Assembly: GCA_022361255.1 (NCBI GenBank) | Contig: JAKSBG010000438.1 | Coordinates: 1-41,355 of the forward strand | Direction: 5' to 3' | Source: Verrucomicrobiales bacterium | Lineage (GTDB): Bacteria > Verrucomicrobiota > Verrucomicrobiia > Verrucomicrobiales > DEV007 | DNA length: 41,355 nt | In this document: piece by piece, positions 31,597-38,994 of the stretch | How the letters are laid out: each line of letters opens with the position of its first letter | How positions within the stretch are numbered: the stretch's first letter is position 1 | Position numbers and translations under genes: made by a program | Notes under the pieces: model-generated | Told to the model about the DNA's origin: nothing | The model's database searches: none | The model's input: the letters and a program-made list of their open reading frames with translations, nothing else

Positions 31597-34083
31597 TTAT
31601 CTGGAGCGGAAAATTTCGCTCGTCAACGACTCCATTACTATCGTGCGAAGCCCATAGTTGTCCGCTTTCACTTTTTCGAAAAGGTCATCGATTTCAAACT
31701 GGTCGGCCGGTTCCATGTGCCGACCGGTGGAGTAAGCGAGAAGCATTTCGATGAGGTGGCGGGTGAAAGGATCCTTCCGGTGTTTTGCCAGAGTGGATTT
31801 GAATTCCCGGAAGTTTTGGAAAGACTCCCCTGAAGGCAATTCGCTTGCCGTATCAATTTTCGGTGCGGTCTTGGCCCCTTTTGGTTTTGGATAAGAGGTG
31901 CGCCAGCGCCCGACCGGGTCGAACGATTCCATACTGAATCCCAGCGGATCGATTTTTCGATGGCATTCGTAGCAGGTCGAATCCTCGCTGTGTTTTGCCA
32001 ACTTTTCGCGGATGGTGGTTGCTCCGCTGACGTCGGACTCGATGGCGGGAACCTCGTCCGGAGGGGGAGGGGGCTGGACTCCGAGAATGTTCTCAAGGAC
32101 AAAAATCCCTCTCGTGACCGGCGATGTTTCGACACCGTTAGCGCTTACGGTTTGTACTGCGGCCATGCCGAGAACTCCGCCGCGCTGTCCGTTATCGGGC
32201 AGGGAAACTTTCTGGAAGCCATCTTTGAGGCGGAGTTTGTCTTTCGCGGGGAGCTTGTAGTGCTTTGCCAGTTTTTTGTCTACGAAGGTGTAGTCGGAAT
32301 CAAGAAAATCAGTGACCGGCTTGTTCGTTGCGAGGAGATGACGAAAGAACAGCCGTGCCTCCTGCTTCATCGAAGCGGGGAGGTTTTCGGCGTAGTAGCT
32401 GAGAGCGGCCTTGCGCGGAGGGGGAAGGTTTCCGATTTCGCGGAGATTCAGCCAGCTGTCGAGAAAGCCATGAATGAACTCGTCGCTGCGTTTGTCGGCG
32501 AGAAGTCGGGTAATCTGTTTCCGGAGCCCTTTGTTCGTCGTGAGGGAGTTGTCACGGGCTGCCTGAAAGAGCTCTTTGTCCGGTGGCGCAGCCCAGAGTG
32601 CGTAAGACAGTCGCGTCGCGAGATCATGGGGGCGTAGATGTTTTTCCTCTTCTTCTGTAATTTCGCTCAGGTAGAGAAAGGACGGAGAGCAGAGAATCAT
32701 TTTGATCGTATCGAGTGCGGCCTGGCGGGGAGCTGCTTTCTCAGCGATGCGTTTCTGATAAATCGTTTCGATCTGTTTTTGATCCGCTTCGTCGAGAGGG
32801 CGCCGGTAGGCCCGTCTCGCAAAATCGCGCAGCTGCCCGAGTGCTTTTTCCGCCTGAAATCCCCCTTTTCCGAAAACAGCAACTTCCTCCTTCGAGCCTC
32901 CTTCTTCTGCAAGAGGACCATGGACTTTGATTTCATTGATCCGGATATGAGGAAGTTTTCCCTGCCTCAGAATGTGGGCGCGACCTACACCGGACCGCGA
33001 GGTTTTGCCCTCGAATTCGTCTTTGTAGCGCTTGTTGATGGTGATGACAGAGGCACGGGATTCGTAGGGCCCGTTCGGGAAAATGAAGCGGGGGGTCTGC
33101 CCTTTCTCCAGCCAGACTTTCATTTTCAGCCATTCTTCTTTGTCATCGGGCACGAGCGTTTTTGCGAGGACGGGTTCAATTGCCTGCGGGTAGTGGATGT
33201 GACCTTTCGTGACGTCGCCGGGGACGATGCCCATCTGGAAGGGTTCCGAAAAGTCGATGCCGAAAATCTCCGGATCGTAGTGAGTGTCCCGGTGCATCGC
33301 TTTGGCGAGGACCTCGATTTCGTAAAGGCCGGAAACGGGAACGCCTTCCAGGAAATCTTCGATGTGACCGTAGCCGCCCTGCCGCGTGTCGGAGTCAGGT
33401 TGCTCGTAGAGACAGAGATATTTGAAATTGAAAACCGATTTGTGCGAGCCGGTGAGCTCCTCATACTGAACGAAGTTGTCTTTGAAATGCCAGGTTTCCG
33501 GTTCCATGGCCGGTTTGCCGAGCCGGAGCTCGACGAGTCGCTGCGCGGAATGGAAATACTGATCGACGAGAAATCCGGACGTGACGAGACTGGCACCAAT
33601 GTTGTCGAGATGGTGGCTTGTATTCTCTTTGGGGAAATCAGCTGTCAAGCCGAGCGTGTCGACGCGGCGGCCGAAGAGCGCCTCAATCGTGTTTTCGTAT
33701 TCCCTCGATGAGAGTCGCCGCAGAACAGTGCGCGCACCGGTGCTTTCGAATTTGTCGCGGGCGGCCTCGATGCTCTGGCGGAGCGCGCGAATGACCGCGA
33801 GTCGCTCTTCGTCATCCGGTTGCTCTGCGTCTTTCGGCGGCATCTCCTTCAAGGTGACCTGATCGATAATCTCATCGGCAGTGATCAGGTCAGCCACGGA
33901 AGCGAGAGGGAATTCAAAAGCTTCGAAATCACGTTCCCCTTTCTGCACCGAGGAGTCGTGGCATTCCAGACAGTAGTTCCCGAGGAATTCGAAGAGAATT
34001 TTCTCGCGGGCGGCTTCATCATCCTTTGCCGCGAGGCTGCAGGAAAAGAGGCAAAGAAGTGCCGCTGTCGTTAGAATGCGCAT
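31597..34083 (-). CDS. Planctomycete-type cytochrome with DUF1587/1592/1588/1585 domains
   Basis: The ATG at 34083 gives a signal peptide (MRILTTAALLCLFSCSLAAKDDE), so the 29-codon upstream extension is not used. The 828-aa product has an N-terminal haem motif NYCLECHDS (Cys38, Cys41, His42) and LKEMPPKDAEQP, then a DUF1587-like segment (LRRLSSREYENTIEALFG). DUF1595-like (FARRAYRRPLDEADQKQIETIYQ), DUF1592 (LATRLSYALWAAPPDKELFQAA), DUF1588 (RGGVLGMAAVQTVSANGVETSPVTRGIFVLENILG plus a second haem site TCYECHRKIDPLGFSMESFDPVGRWR, about 701) and DUF1585 (LLAYSTGRHMEP) segments follow. Electron transfer in polymer breakdown is a common guess for the family but unproven. It lies 52 bp downstream of its DUF1552 partner. 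Confidence 0.93.
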   Translation of the reverse strand: MRILTTAALLCLFSCSLAAKDDEAAREKILFEFLGNYCLECHDSSVQKGERDFEAFEFPLASVADLITADEIIDQVTLKEMPPKDAEQPDDEERLAVIRALRQSIEAARDKFESTGARTVLRRLSSREYENTIEALFGRRVDTLGLTADFPKENTSHHLDNIGASLVTSGFLVDQYFHSAQRLVELRLGKPAMEPETWHFKDNFVQYEELTGSHKSVFNFKYLCLYEQPDSDTRQGGYGHIEDFLEGVPVSGLYEIEVLAKAMHRDTHYDPEIFGIDFSEPFQMGIVPGDVTKGHIHYPQAIEPVLAKTLVPDDKEEWLKMKVWLEKGQTPRFIFPNGPYESRASVITINKRYKDEFEGKTSRSGVGRAHILRQGKLPHIRINEIKVHGPLAEEGGSKEEVAVFGKGGFQAEKALGQLRDFARRAYRRPLDEADQKQIETIYQKRIAEKAAPRQAALDTIKMILCSPSFLYLSEITEEEEKHLRPHDLATRLSYALWAAPPDKELFQAARDNSLTTNKGLRKQITRLLADKRSDEFIHGFLDSWLNLREIGNLPPPRKAALSYYAENLPASMKQEARLFFRHLLATNKPVTDFLDSDYTFVDKKLAKHYKLPAKDKLRLKDGFQKVSLPDNGQRGGVLGMAAVQTVSANGVETSPVTRGIFVLENILGVQPPPPPDEVPAIESDVSGATTIREKLAKHSEDSTCYECHRKIDPLGFSMESFDPVGRWRTSYPKPKGAKTAPKIDTASELPSGESFQNFREFKSTLAKHRKDPFTRHLIEMLLAYSTGRHMEPADQFEIDDLFEKVKADNYGLRTIVMESLTSEIFRSR

Positions 34084-34135
34084 GGTATCGCAGAGTCCTT
34101 TCCGGGACTCCGGTTGCAGGAAAAGTAGACTCGAT

Positions 34136-35419
34136 TTACGAGAAAGTTCCCGTGCTCGTGCCAAAGGCATCCGTTTTGATGCCCATGCGCTGTGCCATCT
34201 CGAGATAGAGATTGCAGAGAGGAACCTTGTTGATGCCTTTTGACTCCACCTTGCGGAACTCCCCGTGTCGGTAGCCGCCGCCGGCGAGAATAACGGGAAG
34301 GTCTGAGTTGGTGTGGGAAGCTCCGTTCCCCATGCCGCTTCCGAAGATCACAGCAGTCGAATCGAGCAGGGTCTGGTCGCCGTCTTTGATCGCGGAAAGG
34401 CGGGTCAGGAACTGATTGAACTGCTCGATCTGATAGGTCTCCAGCGTGATCAAATTCGCGACTGTCTCTTCATCATTCCCATGGTGTGACATGCTGTGGT
34501 AAGACTTGTCGATTCCGAGATGTTGGGGGAGGAAGCATCCGCCGATTTCAAGCGTGGCAACACGGGTCGCATCGGTCTGCAGAGCCAGTGCGATCAGCTC
34601 ATACAGCATGGGGAGATCCTCGACCGTATTCGTGTTTGCAGGCTTTTCGAAAGGGGCTTCGGGCTTCGGTTCCTGCGCCCATTTCTTTCTCGCCTGCAGG
34701 CGCTTTTCGACATCGCGGATCGAGGAGAAATACTCGTCCAGTTTTTCGCGGTCCTCCCGGTTCACCTGCCTGGAGAGGCGGTTGGCATCGCCGAGAACAG
34801 AATCCAGGATCGAATCCTGGAGCCGGTTCTCCACGGATCGCTGCGCCCGGCGTTCCGGCGTATCGTCGACAAAGAGCTTTTCGAAGAGATCCGCCGGTCC
34901 TGTGATCGGAGGGACGCGAACACCTGAGCGGGTCCACGCAATCTGGCAGCCTCCGTGAATTCCTCCCTCCGAGCCGACCGTCAGTGACGGAAACCGGGTT
35001 TGCACGCCAACTTCATCCGCGATGAACTGGTCGATGGTAACGTTCCCGTCGGGGCGGTTTTTCGCCTCGGAGTGCAGCACGCCGGAAAGAAAGGAATGGA
35101 CCGCGAAGTGACCGCCTTTGACGCCGTGGTCGAGTCCGCGATAAAGGGTCATGTTTTTCCGGTTTTCCCGGAGCGGCTTGAGAAGCGTGGTTTCCTCATA
35201 GTTTTTTCCGGTGGTTTCCGGGAAAATACTCTTTTGCTGAAAACCGAGCAGGTTGCCGACGGCAACAAAGCGGGGGGCACCGATTCCGGCGCCACGGGTT
35301 GCCTGGACAGCCGCATTTCCCCCGGTGGATTTTGCGAGCAGGGAAGGAAGGCCGGGCAAAGCGAGGCTTGCCCCGACCGTTTTCAGCATAAAGCGACGGC
35401 GATTGATGGATCGATCCAT
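34136..35419 (-). CDS. DUF1552 domain protein with twin-arginine signal
   Basis: The 427-aa product starts MDRSINRRRFMLKTVGASLALPGLPSLLA, a good Tat signal (RRRFMLK). The body matches DUF1552: PRFVAVGNLLGFQQKSIFPE, MTLYRGLDHGVKGGHFAVHSFLSGV, YFSSIRDVEKRLQARKKWAQEPKP, DKSYHSMSHHGNDEE and LLDSTAVIFGSGMGNGASHTNSDLPVILAGGG. The protein is presumably exported folded and acts in the periplasm; the reaction is unknown. It is the first gene of a minus-strand operon followed by the DUF1592-family cytochrome and a sulfatase. Its start is 89 bp from the divergent beta-propeller gene. Confidence 0.92.
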   Translation of the reverse strand: MDRSINRRRFMLKTVGASLALPGLPSLLAKSTGGNAAVQATRGAGIGAPRFVAVGNLLGFQQKSIFPETTGKNYEETTLLKPLRENRKNMTLYRGLDHGVKGGHFAVHSFLSGVLHSEAKNRPDGNVTIDQFIADEVGVQTRFPSLTVGSEGGIHGGCQIAWTRSGVRVPPITGPADLFEKLFVDDTPERRAQRSVENRLQDSILDSVLGDANRLSRQVNREDREKLDEYFSSIRDVEKRLQARKKWAQEPKPEAPFEKPANTNTVEDLPMLYELIALALQTDATRVATLEIGGCFLPQHLGIDKSYHSMSHHGNDEETVANLITLETYQIEQFNQFLTRLSAIKDGDQTLLDSTAVIFGSGMGNGASHTNSDLPVILAGGGYRHGEFRKVESKGINKVPLCNLYLEMAQRMGIKTDAFGTSTGTFS

Positions 35420-35508
35420 GCAGAAACCATCGGCCCTCCCTCTCCCGGCGCAAGTAATGTCGGGGTCCGCTTTGACGTGTCGATCATTTTCCGATAGTTT
35501 CAGCCCCC

Positions 35509-36447
35509 ATGATTTTTAAAGCTTTCCCATTGGTCGCAATTGCCGTCTTTTTCTCGCTTGTTTCCACCCATGCGGAGGAAGATCGTCTCGTGCTTCTCGG
35601 GGCATCCTACGGCAAAAACGTTCTCGCGATTTGCGAAGCCGACGGGACTGTATTGTGGAAACATGACACCGAAGGCCCGCAGAAAGGGCATGCCGGTCAT
35701 CATGACGTTCACCTGCTCTCCAACGGGAATGTCCTCTTCCACGATTCGTGGACGGTGACGAAGGAAATTACGCCGGCGAAAGAAGTGATCTGGACCTACG
35801 ACAGTGCAAACAATGGAGGGAACAAGGGAAAGAAAGTGGACGTGCACGCATTCGCCCGTCTGGAGAATGGGAACACCGTGATCGTCGAGAGTTCGGTCGG
35901 ACGAATCATCCATGTGGATCCGTCAGGGAAGATTGTGAAGAGAATCCCGCTGGGCGAAGGGGGCAGAAAGAAGACGCGCCTCATGCGAATTCTCGACAAC
36001 GGCAATTACCTTGCCTGTGCCGAGAATCCCGGCGTAGTCACCGAGTATGACGGGGAAGGAAATATCGTCTGGGAATACGAAATCGGAACCCGCGTCTACG
36101 GAGCGATCCGGCTGAAAAACGGAAATACGATGATCTGTTCGGGCAGCGGCAACAGCGTGGTTGAGGTGAGTCCGGAGAAAGAAGTGGTCTGGAAAATTGA
36201 AAAAACCGTTCCCGGAACCGATATTCAGCTTGGCTGGATGACGACCCTGCAGGAGTTGCCCAACGGAAACATTGTCGTCGGAAACTGCCATGCCGGCGAA
36301 GGACAGCCCCAGATCTTTGAGATCACCAAAGACAAAGAAGTCGTCTGGGAATTTGATGAATGGGATCTCGTCGGCAATGGCCTTGCCTGCTGGCAAATTC
36401 TGGAGGGAGAGCAGGCAAAGCTGGTGCGCGGAAAGTTGGCGGACTGA
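35509..36447 (+). CDS. Secreted PQQ-like / arylsulfotransferase-like beta-propeller protein
   Basis: The 312-aa product starts with a signal peptide (MIFKAFPLVAIAVFFSLVSTHAE). Several blade repeats are visible, of the type LxNGNxxxx...V...G.I.W.Y: LLSNGNVLFHDSWTVTKEI, RLENGNTVIVESSVGRIIHV, ILDNGNYLACAENPGVVTEYDGEGNIVWEYE, RLKNGNTMICSGSGNSVVEV and ELPNGNIVVGNCHAGEG. This is a beta-propeller related to PQQ-binding and arylsulfotransferase-like families. No catalytic residues can be assigned, so a binding or scaffold role is as likely as an enzyme. No clear Shine-Dalgarno precedes the ATG. Repeat site D starts at the base after its stop codon. Confidence 0.8.
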   Translation: MIFKAFPLVAIAVFFSLVSTHAEEDRLVLLGASYGKNVLAICEADGTVLWKHDTEGPQKGHAGHHDVHLLSNGNVLFHDSWTVTKEITPAKEVIWTYDSANNGGNKGKKVDVHAFARLENGNTVIVESSVGRIIHVDPSGKIVKRIPLGEGGRKKTRLMRILDNGNYLACAENPGVVTEYDGEGNIVWEYEIGTRVYGAIRLKNGNTMICSGSGNSVVEVSPEKEVVWKIEKTVPGTDIQLGWMTTLQELPNGNIVVGNCHAGEGQPQIFEITKDKEVVWEFDEWDLVGNGLACWQILEGEQAKLVRGKLAD

Positions 36448-36505
36448 ACCCTGTTCTGTCGAAGACCCAACCCTGTCAGGTCACTGACCCGACCCTGTTG
36501 ATTCC
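36448..36505 (+). repeat. 22-bp periodic ACCCTGT repeat, site D (three units)
   Basis: ACCCTGTT/C starts at 36448, 36470 and 36492, exactly 22 bp apart. The middle unit reads ACCCTGTCAGGTC, and the third continues GATTCC as in site A (GGATTC). The array fills the 33-bp gap between two convergent genes and runs into the sulfatase coding region, where it encodes the last residues (STGSGQ) and the stop. Confidence 0.85.
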
Positions 36506-37797
36506 TCGTTAATGCCGTTTATCGCTTTCTCCAGCTCGATAAACTCCTCGAGAGCCTCCCCATCGATGCCTGACTTTTTGAGAGGGCGCTTTTCCTTCGG
36601 ATCGGCCTGCATGTCAAAAAAGCGACCGTCACCGTAGAGTTTCCAATCGGGAGAGCGGATCGCCTTTTTTCCGCGATGCTCGATGAAAACCCAGGGGCGT
36701 TGTCTTTCCCGGTTCCTGCCGAGCAGTAGAGGTGCAAAGCTGATTCCATCCCTTCTTACCCCGTCGGGTTCAGCCCCGGCCAGCTCTTCAAAAGTAGGCA
36801 ATAGGTCAGTCAGGTCGACCATTTCGTTGATGATCCGTCCCGGTTCAATTGTGCCCGGCCAGTTGGCAATGAAGGGGACCCTTGTTCCGGTGTCGTCCAG
36901 TTTGCCTTTTCCTCCGGGAACGATTTCACCGTTTTGAACCGAGACGACTTTCGGTCGAACCATTTTTCCGTTCCCGTCCACGGTGAGGTAGCTTTTCCCG
37001 GCGGTGCCGTTGTCAGTGGTGAATATCACGAGAGTATCTTCGCGAATGCCCATACGATTGAGGTGAAAGATGAGTCGGCCAACCATGTCGTCCATTGCAG
37101 CGGCCATTTCCGCGTAGTTCATCCAGCGACCATCTTTGTAGAAGGCAACGTGCTCATCTTTGAGGTCGTCGGTAACATCGTGACAGAGGGCCATTGAGTA
37201 GTAGGCGAAGAACGGCTTCCCTTCGTCATTGCTCCGCTCCATAAAATCGACAAGGAACTCGACATAGAGATCAGGTCCAAATTCTCCCGAAGTGTCATTC
37301 CTCAATTCGCCGTTCTGATAGATAAAAGGGTCATTGAATCGACCGCCTTCGTGCCAGCCGAAGAGTGCCCATTCGTCAAAACCGGTACGTTCCGGTTGTT
37401 TCAAATCGTCACGCATAAAACACAATTGCCATTTGCCCGCTACGGCGGTGGCGTAACCGGCTGCGCGCATCCGGTCTCCGATGGAGTGTCCTTCGGCAGC
37501 ATCCGGATAGTCTCCCCACTTCATGCCGGCTTTTCCAAAGCGGGTGGGATATTTGCCGGTCATCAGGGAAATGCGGGAGGGATGGCAAACCGGCATCGCA
37601 TAGCCGTGGGTGAATTTAGCTCCGCCTGCGGCGAGAGCGTCGATGTGAAGGGTCGGGTAGCTCTCGCCGCCGTAGGCGCCGATGACATCTGTGCCGACAT
37701 CATCAGCGAATATTAAGAGAATGTTAGGACGATCTGCGGCACTGAGCAGCCCCGTGCTAAGGGCGATAATGGCTATGAGAGTGAAAGGGGATTTCAT
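36481..37797 (-). CDS. Secreted sulfatase (formylglycine type, CHPSR)
   Basis: The 438-aa product starts with a signal peptide (MKSPFTLIAIIALSTGLLSAAD). It has NILLIFADDVGTDVIGAYGG, the formylglycine site Cys71-H-P-S-R, GYATAVAGKWQLCF, FFAYYSMALCHDVTDD and the second metal site FTTDNGTAGKSY. The C-terminal GRFFDMQADPKEKRPLKKSG is the usual sulfatase end domain. The last six residues are read from repeat site D. Its start is only 3 bp from the stop of the upstream sialidase-like gene, so the two are co-transcribed. Confidence 0.92.
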   Translation of the reverse strand: MKSPFTLIAIIALSTGLLSAADRPNILLIFADDVGTDVIGAYGGESYPTLHIDALAAGGAKFTHGYAMPVCHPSRISLMTGKYPTRFGKAGMKWGDYPDAAEGHSIGDRMRAAGYATAVAGKWQLCFMRDDLKQPERTGFDEWALFGWHEGGRFNDPFIYQNGELRNDTSGEFGPDLYVEFLVDFMERSNDEGKPFFAYYSMALCHDVTDDLKDEHVAFYKDGRWMNYAEMAAAMDDMVGRLIFHLNRMGIREDTLVIFTTDNGTAGKSYLTVDGNGKMVRPKVVSVQNGEIVPGGKGKLDDTGTRVPFIANWPGTIEPGRIINEMVDLTDLLPTFEELAGAEPDGVRRDGISFAPLLLGRNRERQRPWVFIEHRGKKAIRSPDWKLYGDGRFFDMQADPKEKRPLKKSGIDGEALEEFIELEKAINGINEESTGSGQ

Positions 37798-37800
37798 GAT

Positions 37801-38994
37801 TCAGGGTAGTAAGGCATCGACGTCATCAAGTGAGACTTTCAAGATTTCCGTCTGAAGTTTGTTCCGGGAAAAAGCGATCCAGAGGGAGTCTTCATGTTCT
37901 ATTACATGAGGATACTGCAAACTGGCAATCCCTTTGGAAAACTTCTTCCAAATGCTCTCAAATCCGGCGGGCGCTTCCGGTGCAGGCATGTCGACGTGGG
38001 CCATGCGAATGAAGTTTTTCCCATCCTGACTGATCGACAAGTGGAGTTCTCTGCGCCCGATCCCGGGATTTGCATTGGACAGCATTACCCGGTAGCCCCG
38101 GCTTGTGGCGATTGCATAGATCTTGCTGGTGGAATTCGGAAAATTCGTCAATTGAGGGGTGTCCCAGGATTTTCCCATGTCGCGGGAAACCGAGTGAAAG
38201 AGCCGTTGTGAACCGCCGTTGTCCCGAAAAAGAGCGTTGAGTGTTTTGTCAGGCATTTGCCAGAAGATCGGTTCATCCGGGCGAAAGTTTTTTATCTCTC
38301 CAGTGCGCACCACGGGGTAGGCAGACCAGTCGTCGAGCGATTTTTTGCCGCCAATAAGAACGGTGACATTAAATCGCGCGTCCCGCCGTGTCATAATCCA
38401 TTCGCCCGAGGGGAGTTGCCGGGGTGGAAAGTTGTTGATCGCGTTATCGTAGACAGTGGATTCGAATTTCCACGAGTTGCTCTCCGGATTCCACCGGTAG
38501 GCCTTCAGTTGAAGCTCTTTATCAGTTCCGAATGCACCTTTGCCTTTGTAGTGAGCAGCAAGCGCAAGCAATTCTCCGTCGCGGACCCAAAGTCCGCGGG
38601 CAATATAGGCATAGGGTTCCTCGGGTGTGCCGGTCAGGGATTTGGCAGGTGCCCAGCTGAGTCCGTCAATGCTGGTGGAATATTTGATCTCCTGAGTCGG
38701 CCAGTCTTCGATCTGCGGACCATCACTCCAGATACACCAGAATTTTCCCGCATAATGGATGAGGTAGTTGTGGAGTTGGAGGCGCATGCGGTTCATCTCC
38801 AGTTTCTCCCCGGTGGAAAAACCGGGTGAATTTGCGACGGGATGAATCACGGCGTGATCGCCCTGAACCGTCGGCAAAGTGGTATAGTCGATCGCTTCCG
38901 GTTCGGTGCCTGAACCAGGCAGATTCAGGATGGCGAGCGGACCGGCGTTGGCTGCGAAGGGGATTAGAGCGATGATCAGTAGAATCCGATTCAT
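37801..38994 (-). CDS. Secreted sialidase-like (BNR/Asp-box) six-bladed propeller protein
   Basis: The 397-aa product starts with a signal peptide (MNRILLIIALIPFAANA). Asp-box-like repeats are visible (YSTSIDGLSWAPAKSLTG and HSVSRDMGKSWDTPQLTN), with RRDARFNVTV, ALFRDNGGSQRLFHS and SLWIAFSRNK resembling the arginines and blades of exo-alpha-sialidase-type proteins. Whether it cleaves sialic acid or another glycan cannot be told. Its ATG overlaps the stop of the DUF4838 gene by 4 bp, and the sulfatase gene follows after 3 bp. The three genes form one minus-strand unit and probably act on the same glycan. Confidence 0.82.
   Translation of the reverse strand: MNRILLIIALIPFAANAGPLAILNLPGSGTEPEAIDYTTLPTVQGDHAVIHPVANSPGFSTGEKLEMNRMRLQLHNYLIHYAGKFWCIWSDGPQIEDWPTQEIKYSTSIDGLSWAPAKSLTGTPEEPYAYIARGLWVRDGELLALAAHYKGKGAFGTDKELQLKAYRWNPESNSWKFESTVYDNAINNFPPRQLPSGEWIMTRRDARFNVTVLIGGKKSLDDWSAYPVVRTGEIKNFRPDEPIFWQMPDKTLNALFRDNGGSQRLFHSVSRDMGKSWDTPQLTNFPNSTSKIYAIATSRGYRVMLSNANPGIGRRELHLSISQDGKNFIRMAHVDMPAPEAPAGFESIWKKFSKGIASLQYPHVIEHEDSLWIAFSRNKLQTEILKVSLDDVDALLP

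Noticed and set aside
32638-33711. 357-aa ORF antisense to the DUF1592-family cytochrome
   Set aside because: Phe/Arg-rich shadow frame without motifs.
35471-35500. Sigma-70 promoter TTGACG...GATAGT upstream of 35509
   Set aside because: The spacer is 15 bp and the -10 box is weak; not strong enough to report as a promoter.
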